Positions 44,185 to 52,110 of a stretch of 64,000 nt of DNA are shown piece after piece; within the stretch, counting starts at the first letter, position 1, and each line of letters starts with the position of its first letter. The notes under the pieces are model-generated. The model was given only the letters and a program-made list of their open reading frames with translations. It ran no database searches and was not told the origin of the DNA. Position numbers and translations under genes: made by a program. Source of the stretch: Niabella ginsenosidivorans (lineage in GTDB: Bacteria; Bacteroidota; Bacteroidia; Chitinophagales; Chitinophagaceae); NCBI RefSeq assembly GCF_001654455.1, contig NZ_CP015772.1, positions 124,001 to 188,000 of the forward strand, in the 5' to 3' direction.

Positions 44185-44281
44185 CCTGTTACGGGCGGCA
44201 AGCTGCAGTACCAGGCACGCCGGTGGCAATTCCTTCTTCAAAAAAGCAGTATTCATAATCCGATTTGGTTATTTTTGTCCG

Positions 44282-45739
44282 ATGCAGGATAAATTGGACC
44301 AAATTACAGACCTATTTATAAAATGGAGCGGCCATGCACCCGACACCATCGATATTTTACAGCAGGCCGGCAGTGAGCGGCGCTATTTCCGTATCTGGAA
44401 AGATGGTCGGTCTACCATCGGAACCTATGGCGCCAATATCAAAGAAAATGAGTCTTTCTTTTACTTTTCAGATGCCTTCCAGAAAAAACACCTGCCGGTA
44501 GCCAGGATCCTGGCTATTAGTGATGACCGCGCGTATTATTTACAGGAAGACTTTGGCACGGTATCTCTGATCAATCATCTTGAAAAAGACGGGGAAACAG
44601 ATGTAGTATACCAACTGTATAAAAAGAGCCTGCACGAGCTGGCACGGGTTCAGGTATTAGGTGATCAGGGGCTTGACTATGACAAATGCCTAACCAATAA
44701 AGAGTTTGGCAAGCAGGCCATCATGGCTGATCTGCTTTATTTTAAGTATTACTTTTTAGATGCGCTGCGTAAGCCTTATGACAAACAGGCGCTCATTGAT
44801 GATTTTGAAGCGCTGAGCACCTACCTGACGCATACGGATTATAAGTTCTTTATGATGCGCGATTTTCAGAGCCGCAATATACAGGTAATGGAAGATGACT
44901 CTGTTCATTTTATCGATTACCAGGGCGGCATGAAAGGTGCCCCGCAGTATGATGTGGCTTCTTTATTATGGCAGGCAAGGGCCAACCTGTCTGAAAGCTG
45001 GAAAGAAAACCTGCTGATGGATTATATGGATGGCCTGGAGCCCTTGCTGGAAAAGCCTTTGAACCGGGCTGTATTTGTAAGCCAGTACAATGGGTATGTA
45101 CTGATCCGTTTGCTGCAGGTGCTGGGTGCCTATGGCTTCCGTGGGTTGTTTGAGCGAAAGGCTCATTTTTTAACCAGCATCCCCCTGGCATTAAGAAATT
45201 TGAAGTCTTTTATTACAAGGAATGCAATGGGTATTTCAGTGCCAGAGTTTGATAAGGTTTTGCAATTATGCATTGATGATGCAATCATACAACAGTTTAC
45301 ACCGGTACAGGCAACGGACAAAACACCGCTGGTAGTAAAGGTTTCCAGCTTCTCATTTAAGAAGGGGTTACCGGTAACAGATAACGAGAATGGCGGCGGG
45401 TTCGTGTTTGACTGTCGTGGTATTTTAAACCCGGGACGTATGGAAAGCATGAAAACAAAAACGGGCCGGGATAAAGAAGTGATCCAGTACCTGGAGCAGC
45501 AAACCAGAATGCCGGAATTTTTGCATAGTGTTTTTGATGTGGTAGATATAACGGTAGAAGATTTTATAAAGCGGAACTTCAGCAGCCTGACGGTAAGCTT
45601 CGGCTGCACGGGCGGTCAGCACCGCAGTGTATATGCCGCAGATGCACTAACCCGGCATTTAAAAAATAAGTTCAGGGTAAAGGTAGAGCTGAACCATTGG
45701 GTACAGGACGCGAGAGAGTGGGTAAACACGGGGCAATAG
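44282..45739 (+). CDS. AmgK-like amino-sugar kinase fused to RapZ C-terminal domain
   Basis: 485 residues from the ATG at 44282 (MQDKLDQITDLFIKW). Residues 1 to about 335 have an aminoglycoside-phosphotransferase fold like AmgK, the anomeric MurNAc/GlcNAc kinase: GSERRYFRIW, YLQEDFG, MMRDFQSRNIQV with catalytic D194, and FIDYQGG with metal-binding D212. Residues about 355-485 match the RapZ/YvcJ C-terminal domain (VVKVSSFSFKKGLP, FDCRGILNPGR, SFGCTGGQHRSVYAADAL from about 439). In RapZ this domain senses glucosamine-6-phosphate and binds RNA. The N-terminal P-loop part of RapZ is absent. A MurU-like gene follows downstream, so the pair probably salvages peptidoglycan sugars. A -7-like TATTTTTG is at 44270. 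Confidence 0.85.
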   Translation: MQDKLDQITDLFIKWSGHAPDTIDILQQAGSERRYFRIWKDGRSTIGTYGANIKENESFFYFSDAFQKKHLPVARILAISDDRAYYLQEDFGTVSLINHLEKDGETDVVYQLYKKSLHELARVQVLGDQGLDYDKCLTNKEFGKQAIMADLLYFKYYFLDALRKPYDKQALIDDFEALSTYLTHTDYKFFMMRDFQSRNIQVMEDDSVHFIDYQGGMKGAPQYDVASLLWQARANLSESWKENLLMDYMDGLEPLLEKPLNRAVFVSQYNGYVLIRLLQVLGAYGFRGLFERKAHFLTSIPLALRNLKSFITRNAMGISVPEFDKVLQLCIDDAIIQQFTPVQATDKTPLVVKVSSFSFKKGLPVTDNENGGGFVFDCRGILNPGRMESMKTKTGRDKEVIQYLEQQTRMPEFLHSVFDVVDITVEDFIKRNFSSLTVSFGCTGGQHRSVYAADALTRHLKNKFRVKVELNHWVQDAREWVNTGQ

Positions 45740-45815
45740 TCCACGCTCAATGGTTCATAGAGCAGTTGCCGAAAAAATGTTTCAGGTATGATTTCTCACT
45801 GGATAAATTTCAGTT

Positions 45816-46193
45816 ATGGCATTCAAATTTGAAAGTTTAAAAGTATGGCTGATTGCAGCCGCTTTATCAAATGAAATCGACCTGCTTACAAAAGAGTTTC
45901 CGGTTGAGGAAAAATTTACTCTTTCTTTACAAATAAAAAGAGCTGCTGATTCTGTTGTTTTAAATATAGCAGAGGGTTCTACAGGGCAGCCCACACCGGA
46001 GTTTAAAAGTTTTTTAGGGCTTGCCTTACGTTCAGCGGTTGAAGTGGTTAGCGCTTTGCTCCTGGCAGGGATGAGAAATTATATAACAGAAGATGTAAAA
46101 TAGAAATACTACGATGAGCACGAGCTTCTTTGTAAAATGATTACCAGTTTAAGAGATTCGATGCAGCAATGGGCTATGGGCTGGTTAGTATAG
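45816..46193 (+). pseudogene. Four-helix-bundle (S23/IVP-type) protein gene with in-frame amber stop
   Basis: The frame from ATG 45816 encodes MAFKFESLKVWLIAAALSNEID...LQIKRAADSVVLNIAEGSTGQ...FLGLALRSAVEVVSALLLA, the 23S-rRNA-intervening-sequence four-helix-bundle family. A TAG stop stands at 46101-46103. The same frame continues without a shift for 29 more codons with the expected last helix (KYYDEHELLCKMITSLRDSM) and stops at 46193. So a single nonsense change cuts off helix four. It separates the kinase-RapZ and MurU-like genes. It could be a sequencing error, but the flanking bases look regular. Confidence 0.75.
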
Positions 46194-46302
46194 ACTTTTC
46201 TAAAAAAAGTAACACAAATTTTATACGGAATAGGATGTAGCGTGTGAAATGATTTCTGGTTTCAGAGACGCACTTTAATAGATCAATTATTTGAATTCAA
46301 AA

Positions 46303-46328
46303 CTATGGACAATGAACAATGGACAATG
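46303..46328 (+). repeat. Tandem word repeat at the MurU-like start
   Basis: The bases ATGGACAATGAACAATGG and ACAATGGATG form near-tandem copies of a GGACAATG/GAACAATG word. They create in-frame ATG codons ahead of the likely start at 46326, so an annotated N-terminus of MDNEQWTMD is probably not real protein. Confidence 0.5.
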
Positions 46329-47051
46329 GATGCTCCCCAGGGCATGATCTTCTGTGCCGGCCTGGGTACCCGCTTTAAACCCTGGACGGATAAGCATCCC
46401 AAGGCATTGGCAGTGATCAACGGGAAAAGTTTATTACAGCGGAATGTGGAGTACCTGCAACAATACGGCATCAGGCATGTGATCGTAAATGTGCATCATT
46501 TTGCTGACCAGATCATTGAAGCTATTGAAAAAAACAAGGGCTGGGACAGTGAAATTGCGATCAGCGATGAAACCGATGCGGTGCTGGAAACCGGTGGTGG
46601 CTTGTTAAAAGCAAAACCTTTATTTAAGCCGGGTGAAAAATTTATTACCTGTAACGCAGATATTCTTACCGACCTGGACATTAACCGGCTGATCGACTTT
46701 CATGAGGCCAACAAGCCATTAATTTCCCTGGCGGTAGGTGAGCGTAAAACCTCCCGTTACCTGTTATTTGATGAAAACGACACGCTCTGCGGTTGGAGGA
46801 ATATTGCCACGGGAGAGGAAAAAATAGCCCGCCGGGGCGCTACGCTCATTCAAAGATCATACGACTGTGTAGTGGTTTTTGAGTATGAGGTGTTCAGCCA
46901 CATTCCGTTTACCGGCAAATTTTCGCTGATAGACTTATACCTGCACCTGGCCAAAACCCACATCATAAAAGGGTTCCGGCACCAGGCTGACCGTTGGATA
47001 GATGTGGGCAGGCCCGAAAGCGTGGCGCCGGCAGAGCAACTGTTTCCATAA
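46326..47051 (+). CDS. MurU-like nucleotidyltransferase
   Basis: About 241 residues from the ATG at 46326 (MDAPQGMIFCAGLGTRFKPWTDKHPKAL); upstream ATGs at 46305 and 46320 lie in a word repeat. The nucleotide-binding GLGTRFKPWTDKHPKAL, the ETGGGLLKA donor loop, CNADILTDLD metal Asp and a C-terminal WIDVGRPESVAPAEQL match sugar-1-phosphate nucleotidyltransferases of the MurNAc-1-P uridylyltransferase (MurU) type. With the AmgK-like kinase upstream it would turn MurNAc-1-P into UDP-MurNAc, bypassing de novo synthesis. Another sugar-1-phosphate is possible. Confidence 0.85.
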   Translation: MDAPQGMIFCAGLGTRFKPWTDKHPKALAVINGKSLLQRNVEYLQQYGIRHVIVNVHHFADQIIEAIEKNKGWDSEIAISDETDAVLETGGGLLKAKPLFKPGEKFITCNADILTDLDINRLIDFHEANKPLISLAVGERKTSRYLLFDENDTLCGWRNIATGEEKIARRGATLIQRSYDCVVVFEYEVFSHIPFTGKFSLIDLYLHLAKTHIIKGFRHQADRWIDVGRPESVAPAEQLFP

Positions 47052-47172
47052 TCGTCAGTTGTTGTCGCCTTAAAAATTTATTTTACACGTTTGTTTCATA
47101 AAAAGGCAGAAAATAGAATACTTTGTTTATCAGCATATTCTTTCATTATTTTTCCTTTTATCGCAAGCCCTA

Positions 47173-49128
47173 CTATTTACCTGTCCATGTATTATTGGAG
47201 CGGTCCCAGTCGTACATTTTTTTATTGGGGTCAATGGTTACCGAACTGATAGGGGAGGTGGTGGGCACATCAAAACTATAGATAGCGCTGCGCTGCCATA
47301 TTTCTACCGGAAGGTTTATCGTTTGCTCCTTTCCATTGCTTTCCTTTATAAGCACCGTTACGGGCATAGGCATTTGCTGCAGGTTTTCTATAGTAATCGT
47401 AGCGCCATTGGCAGGCACACTGTTTTTATACTTTACTCCCTGCACGGCCTGGTCTATCTTCCAGTCGTTAAACACCCAGCCCCTCCAGAACCAGGCAAGA
47501 TCTTCGCCACCTACATTTTCCATAGTGCGGAAAAAGTCCCAGGGTGTGGGATGCTTAAAGGCCCAGCGACTGATGTACTCCCGGAACGCTGCATCAAAGC
47601 GTTTTTCACCCAATACAGCATTTCTTAAGGCGTGCAGCATGAGTGAGGGCTTCAGGTAAGCTGCCACACCTAAACTCATCTGCTGGATCACATCCGGCTC
47701 TGTCAGCATAATGTCCATTTTATCATTAAAAACCATGCGTACCATTTGCTCATTGGTAGGATCTCCAAAAAAGCTTTGCTGTTTAAACTCCCCGTTATTG
47801 AACGCTTCTGTAGAAAGATCATTAATAAATGTATTAAAACCTTCGTCCATCCATGCATATTTGCGCTCATTGCTGCCAACGATCATCGGGAACCAGGTAT
47901 GCCCGAATTCATGATCCGTTACGCCCCAAAGGTCTGCTCCCATTGATTTGTAGCTGCAAAAAACAATGCCGGGGTACTCCATTCCGCCTACAGTGCCGGC
48001 CACATTGGTAGCTGCCGGGTAAGGAAATTCAAACAGTTTTTTTGAGTAGAACTCTATAGCTCCTTTTACCATTTCCGTACTGCGCTGCCAGCCGTTTGTT
48101 CCCATGCTTTCCACCGGATAAGCGCTCAGCGCGAGCGATTTTTTACCGCTGGGCAAATTGATCTTTGCACCATCCAGCACAAAAGCTTTTGAAGCGCCCC
48201 AGGCCACATCCCTTGCATTTTGTATTTTAAACCGCCAGGTAGTAGTGCCTTTTTTTGCGCTGACGCCGCTTTTGCCGATTTCGTCCGCGCTGCGGATCAT
48301 TACTGTTTGATCACTGTTCTTTGCTGCTGCATAACGTTTTGTTTCTTCTGCCGTAAAGCATTCAGCCGGATTCAGCAACTCCCCGGAACCGACAATGATC
48401 ATGTTTGCTGGGGCTGTTACGCTAAAATTAATATCCCCGTATTCCAGGTAGAACTCTCCCTGGCCCAGGTAGGGAAGCAGGTTCCAGCCCTGTACATCGT
48501 CATATACCGCCATGCGCGGAAACCATTGCGCTATTTCATAGATCCACCCGTTCCGGGTATTCAGCCGCCCCATACGGTCGCTCCCGTATTCAGGCACTTT
48601 AAAAGAATATTCGATCGTCAGCTTTAGCTTTCCACCTCCTGCTTTTAACGGGTTATTCAACCATACCTGTGTGCGTGTGTCTGCTGTATTGTACTGTGGT
48701 GTATATTTTTTGCCCCCCTCTTCAATGCTTATTGAGGAAATAACATCGCCCTCTGTAAAGGTGGAGTTGGCCCAGCGGCCACCGGCAGCGGTTGTGGTTG
48801 CCGTGGCGCGTGAGTCTTTACGATAAATGTTCTGATCTGTTTGCAGCCATAAAAACTTCAGGTTATCCGGGCTGTTGTTGGTGTATAAAATTTCCACTTT
48901 TGCCGTAACCGTATGACTGGTAGTATCCAGCGTGCTGGTAATGTTATAATCTGCCCGGTTCTGCCAGTATTTTGGGCCCGGCTCACCGGCAGCGCTCCTG
49001 TATTCATTTCCCGCAGAAGGGTAAAAGAAAGGTGCAAACGCTTCTGTATTACTGTACTTCGACTGGGCAAAAACAGCCACAGAAAAAATACTTACTACAA
49101 TAAATAATCCGCCTTTTTTCATTTTCAT
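47173..49128 (-). CDS. M1 family metallopeptidase
   Basis: A 651-residue exported peptidase with a signal peptide (GGLFIVVSIFSVAVFAQ). The N-terminal beta domain (NRADYNITSTLDTTSHTVTAKVEILYTNNSPD) is typical of M1. The zinc site is VTDHEFGHTWFPMIVGSNERKYAWMDEGFNTF: HEFGH plus Glu in the second helix 18 residues on. A VGGMEYPGIVF in place of the GAMEN exopeptidase motif is seen. It is a periplasmic aminopeptidase-type enzyme, usual in Bacteroidota. It stands alone. Confidence 0.9.
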   Translation of the reverse strand: MKMKKGGLFIVVSIFSVAVFAQSKYSNTEAFAPFFYPSAGNEYRSAAGEPGPKYWQNRADYNITSTLDTTSHTVTAKVEILYTNNSPDNLKFLWLQTDQNIYRKDSRATATTTAAGGRWANSTFTEGDVISSISIEEGGKKYTPQYNTADTRTQVWLNNPLKAGGGKLKLTIEYSFKVPEYGSDRMGRLNTRNGWIYEIAQWFPRMAVYDDVQGWNLLPYLGQGEFYLEYGDINFSVTAPANMIIVGSGELLNPAECFTAEETKRYAAAKNSDQTVMIRSADEIGKSGVSAKKGTTTWRFKIQNARDVAWGASKAFVLDGAKINLPSGKKSLALSAYPVESMGTNGWQRSTEMVKGAIEFYSKKLFEFPYPAATNVAGTVGGMEYPGIVFCSYKSMGADLWGVTDHEFGHTWFPMIVGSNERKYAWMDEGFNTFINDLSTEAFNNGEFKQQSFFGDPTNEQMVRMVFNDKMDIMLTEPDVIQQMSLGVAAYLKPSLMLHALRNAVLGEKRFDAAFREYISRWAFKHPTPWDFFRTMENVGGEDLAWFWRGWVFNDWKIDQAVQGVKYKNSVPANGATITIENLQQMPMPVTVLIKESNGKEQTINLPVEIWQRSAIYSFDVPTTSPISSVTIDPNKKMYDWDRSNNTWTGK

Positions 49129-49209
49129 TTCTCATTTATTGAGTGAATGTAATGAAAATAACAAAAGTGTTTCAACAAACCTGCCTGAAACGACCTGTAT
49201 TTTTTATTT

Positions 49210-50199
49210 TTAAGGCCTGCTGTAGGCTTCTGCCACCCAGGTAAATGCGGTTCCATCCTTGCGGGTATAGCCAACACCCGGCCAGCTAAGATGATAGCCC
49301 AGTGCGCGGGTCTTTGTTACAGCCAGTTGCTCCATTATCTTTTTTCTTGAGGCTATAGCCAGGTCCAGATCTGTATCGCCAGAGAAGCCCCATTCCGGGT
49401 GCGGGAATAATAAAATATCTGAATGTACCAGGTCTGCCACGTACAGCAGCCTTTTATTACCCGATTGAATAGTGGTTAATGTGAGCCCGGGTGTATGCCC
49501 CGGTGCCAGCTGAAAGCTAAAGGTACCATACAACGGCTTTTCAAAATCGTAATAATTCAGCAGCGGCTTTATGGTAGTGAGCAGGTGCTGTACCTTCGGA
49601 ATAAACATATTTAAAAATTCCGGTTCTTTCTTTAAGGCACTGTTGTTAAAATCCGCCAATGTCGCTTTCATCCAAAAATCATGCTCCGTTTTAGCAATAA
49701 AGATCTTTGCATTAGGGAACACCAGCTGGTCCTGCTCATTTATAACGCCACCGATATGATCCGGGTGTGCATGGGAAATAAACACATCAGTAATCTGGTC
49801 CGGAGAAAAGCCGGCTGCTCCCAGGCTTTTTAATAACAGGCCGGTATTATCATCAGCAAAGATGCCCATGCCGGTGTCCAGCAATATGAGCCGGTCCTTT
49901 GTTTTTATTAAGGGCACATTCATGGCCATATCAATGTGCTCTGTGCTGCGGAAGTGCTCTGCCAGTAACTGCCTTAAAGCGGCAATATCTGCGCGGGGCG
50001 CAAAGTGGGTGCTTTTGTCCTGCAGGAATCCGTCTGTTAACACATAGAGCTCCAGGTCGCCTATCTGTAATTTTTTAAATCCGCCTGCTATTTCCTCTTT
50101 TGCCGCTTCTTTTTTTGTTGCTGCGGATAATTTTCCAAAAGGCAATGACGCTGCCAGGCCGGCAAACGTCATGCTGCTTAACATTCTTCTTCTGTTCAT
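49210..50199 (-). CDS. MBL-fold metallo-hydrolase, exported
   Basis: 329 residues with a Tat-like N-terminus (MNRRRMLSSMTFAGLAASLPFGKLSAA). The metallo-beta-lactamase fold has LLDTGMG, the metal motif FISHAHPDHIGG (HxHxDH), APGHTPG with the third His, and YVADLVHSD with the bridging Asp. The C-terminal ALGYHLSWPG has the final His. The substrate is unknown; lactonase- or alkylsulfatase-like hydrolysis is possible. It lies just left of the RAYT transposase and its REP-like palindrome. Confidence 0.88.
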   Translation of the reverse strand: MNRRRMLSSMTFAGLAASLPFGKLSAATKKEAAKEEIAGGFKKLQIGDLELYVLTDGFLQDKSTHFAPRADIAALRQLLAEHFRSTEHIDMAMNVPLIKTKDRLILLDTGMGIFADDNTGLLLKSLGAAGFSPDQITDVFISHAHPDHIGGVINEQDQLVFPNAKIFIAKTEHDFWMKATLADFNNSALKKEPEFLNMFIPKVQHLLTTIKPLLNYYDFEKPLYGTFSFQLAPGHTPGLTLTTIQSGNKRLLYVADLVHSDILLFPHPEWGFSGDTDLDLAIASRKKIMEQLAVTKTRALGYHLSWPGVGYTRKDGTAFTWVAEAYSRP

Positions 50200-50215
50200 A
50201 ATTATTTTGTTTAAC

Positions 50216-50248
50216 AGACCTATAGGGTTTCAAAAATCTTATAGGTCT
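50216..50248. repeat. REP-like palindrome at the 3' end of the RAYT
   Basis: AGACCTATA (50216-50224) and TATAGGTCT (50240-50248) are exact reverse complements around a 15-base loop. The right arm covers the last codons of the transposase. The core TATAGGTCTT recurs in the palindrome on the other side of the gene. Confidence 0.65.
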
Positions 50249-50856
50249 TTATTTTTCAACTTTATAACCTGCTGGTGAAACTTCACAAAAGCTTCTACAG
50301 AACCGAACCATTGTATTACTTCATCTCTTTTTAAAAAAGTAGGCTGGCCGTTTACCAGCGAAGGATAACTATCAAATTCCCAGGCTCCGATATACTTTGT
50401 AAGGCCGTGGTGCACGGCGTTTTTATGAATGTAGAAAATAAAGTTATTGACCGATGACTCCTTTTCTGCCCTGGATCTTTTCATATGATCCATAAACAGC
50501 CCACCCATCCTGGAATACATTTTATTAAATGCCTTTGTGTACCCATTTAACCAGTTGCTGAATTGCTGCATTACAAACCGGGGCATATCATCCTTTAACG
50601 GATCAAAAATTGTTTCTTTTTTCTGGTAATAGAAGTCTTCAAGCTGTTTTTGTATTTTTATCCTTACCAAAAGGTGAAAATGATTGGGAAGCAGGCTATA
50701 TGCGTAAATATCTGCGACCGGCAAAATATGCTGCTCCATTTTCCTGAGGAAATACCGGTAGTTTTCTTTTGAAAGAAATAATTTTTCACTTCCAACAGCC
50801 CGGTTGAACAGGTGATAGCAATTATTTTCAATTAATGGTGGGTGTTGATCAGGCAT
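50239..50856 (-). CDS. REP-associated tyrosine transposase (RAYT)
   Basis: 205 residues of the Y1/IS200-like family. It opens NCYHLFNRAVGSEKLF and carries the HUH motif LLPNHFHLLVRI near residue 58. The later helix (NNFIFYIHKNAVHHGLTKYIGAWEFDSYPS) should hold the single catalytic Tyr. This RAYT form is domesticated: not flanked by IS ends but by palindromes it is thought to process. Inverted repeats of related sequence stand at 50216-50248 and 50881-50913. I see no frameshift, so the gene looks intact. Confidence 0.88.
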   Translation of the reverse strand: MPDQHPPLIENNCYHLFNRAVGSEKLFLSKENYRYFLRKMEQHILPVADIYAYSLLPNHFHLLVRIKIQKQLEDFYYQKKETIFDPLKDDMPRFVMQQFSNWLNGYTKAFNKMYSRMGGLFMDHMKRSRAEKESSVNNFIFYIHKNAVHHGLTKYIGAWEFDSYPSLVNGQPTFLKRDEVIQWFGSVEAFVKFHQQVIKLKNKDL

Positions 50857-50880
50857 GTTTAAAGTTAAGAAAATCTTTAT

Positions 50881-50913
50881 AAATCTATAAGGTCTTCAAG
50901 ACCTTATAGATTT
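50881..50913. repeat. REP-like palindrome upstream of the RAYT
   Basis: AAATCTATAAGGTCTT (50881-50896) pairs perfectly with its reverse complement at 50898-50913 around a single C, a 16-base stem. It shares the TATA(A)GGTCTT core with the palindrome at the other end of the transposase, in keeping with RAYT/REP pairs. It also lies just after the end of the aldo/keto reductase gene and could act as its terminator. Confidence 0.7.
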
Positions 50914-50922
50914 TACGAAGAC

Positions 50923-51924
50923 CTAATGATTCACCAGTTTCATAGCCCCCTCGCTATAACGGGCACCGGTATTGGGGTATTTTTTTAGCAGAGCCTCAAT
51001 AGCATCAAGGTCGCTTTGTGTTAATACCACGTCAACGGCGACAGCATTTTCTTCCAGGTACTTCCTTTTCTTGGTACCGGGAATGGGAATGATGTCTTCC
51101 CCCCGGGCCAGTACCCATGCCAGGGCCAGCTGCGCGGGTGTGCATTGTTTTCCGGCTGCCAGGGCTGCAAACCCGCCCACCAGTTGGTTGTTGTTTTCAG
51201 CCACATCTTCCTGGTAACGCGGTAAAGTTCTCCTGAAGTCGTCCGCTGCCAGTGTTTCCGTATTGAGCGTATTGGTAACCAGCCCGCGTGCAAGGGGTGA
51301 ATAAGGTACCAGACTGATGCCCAGTTCCCTTACGGTATCGAGGATCTCTCCTTCCACATCTCGGCTCAGCAAAGAATATTCGCTTTGCAAAGCGGCAATA
51401 GGATGCACCGCATGTGCCTTACGGATGGATGCGGCAGAGGCTTCACTCAACCCCAGGTAGCGTACTTTTCCCTGCTTTACCAAGTCGGCCATGGCCCCCA
51501 CCATTTCCTCCACGGGCACGTTCGGGTCGATCCTGTGTGCATAATACAGATCGATGGTATCTATTTTTAAGCGCTGCAAACTCTTATCCACCGCCTGTTT
51601 CAGCCACTCCGGCCGGCCATCAAAATAAGTTCCGGCGCTGCTGCTCGGGCCGGCAACACCGTCTTTAAAGCGAAAACCAAATTTGGTGGCAATAAATACT
51701 TTATCCCTGTTAGGCACCAATACTTTTGATACCAGCTCTTCATTGGCTCCATTGGCATACATATCTGCCGTATCCCAGAAATTAATCCCCAGGTCCAGGG
51801 CTTTATGCAAGGTGGCAATGCTTTCCGCATCATCAGTAGGGCCATAGGCAAAACTCATGCCCATACAGCCTAATCCTATTGCGGATAACTGTTCTCCTGT
51901 TTGTCCTAATGTTCTGTATTTCAT
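50923..51924 (-). CDS. Aldo/keto reductase
   Basis: 333 residues beginning [29 protein letters not shown]. The tetrad is seen as D and Y in [23 protein letters not shown] in [10 protein letters not shown] and H in [10 protein letters not shown]. The cofactor loop is [19 protein letters not shown], typical of the AKR13/YakC group. It would reduce aldehydes or ketones with NADPH. It follows the MFS transporter and AraC regulator on the same strand, suggesting a detoxification set controlled by that regulator. Confidence 0.9.
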   Translation of the reverse strand: MKYRTLGQTGEQLSAIGLGCMGMSFAYGPTDDAESIATLHKALDLGINFWDTADMYANGANEELVSKVLVPNRDKVFIATKFGFRFKDGVAGPSSSAGTYFDGRPEWLKQAVDKSLQRLKIDTIDLYYAHRIDPNVPVEEMVGAMADLVKQGKVRYLGLSEASAASIRKAHAVHPIAALQSEYSLLSRDVEGEILDTVRELGISLVPYSPLARGLVTNTLNTETLAADDFRRTLPRYQEDVAENNNQLVGGFAALAAGKQCTPAQLALAWVLARGEDIIPIPGTKKRKYLEENAVAVDVVLTQSDLDAIEALLKKYPNTGARYSEGAMKLVNH

Positions 51925-51964
51925 AATTCTTATTTTTTAGTTTGATGATAATTTGAAATAATAG

Positions 51965-52010
51965 CCCATAGTTGATGGTTCATAGTTCATGGCCTTCTGC
52001 TATGATCCAT
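51965..52010. repeat. Short-word repeat tract (CATAGTT/TTCATGG)
   Basis: Loose copies of CATAGTTGATGG, TTCATAGTTCATGG and GATCCATGAATC follow each other. The words resemble the CTCAATGGTTCATAGAGC tract at 45745-45765 and other tracts of the window, so they form a low-complexity family in intergenic DNA. Confidence 0.45.
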
Positions 52011-52110
52011 GAATCATTGCTGCTGTATGCACACAGGTACAAGCGAGCGTGGCAAGAAAGCTGATAGCATTACTGCTGCTGACCCAATAAAAAAGAGCTA
52101 AAGTAAATGC

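Noticed and set aside
44063-44281. N-terminal extension of the kinase-RapZ frame to 44063
   Set aside because: The extra 73 residues read the glycine-rich tail of the TPM remnant in another frame; the family start is at 44282.
50209-50925. IS200/IS605 insertion sequence
   Set aside because: The transposase is the RAYT type, there is no TnpB gene, and the flanks are full palindromes on both sides rather than distinct left and right ends.
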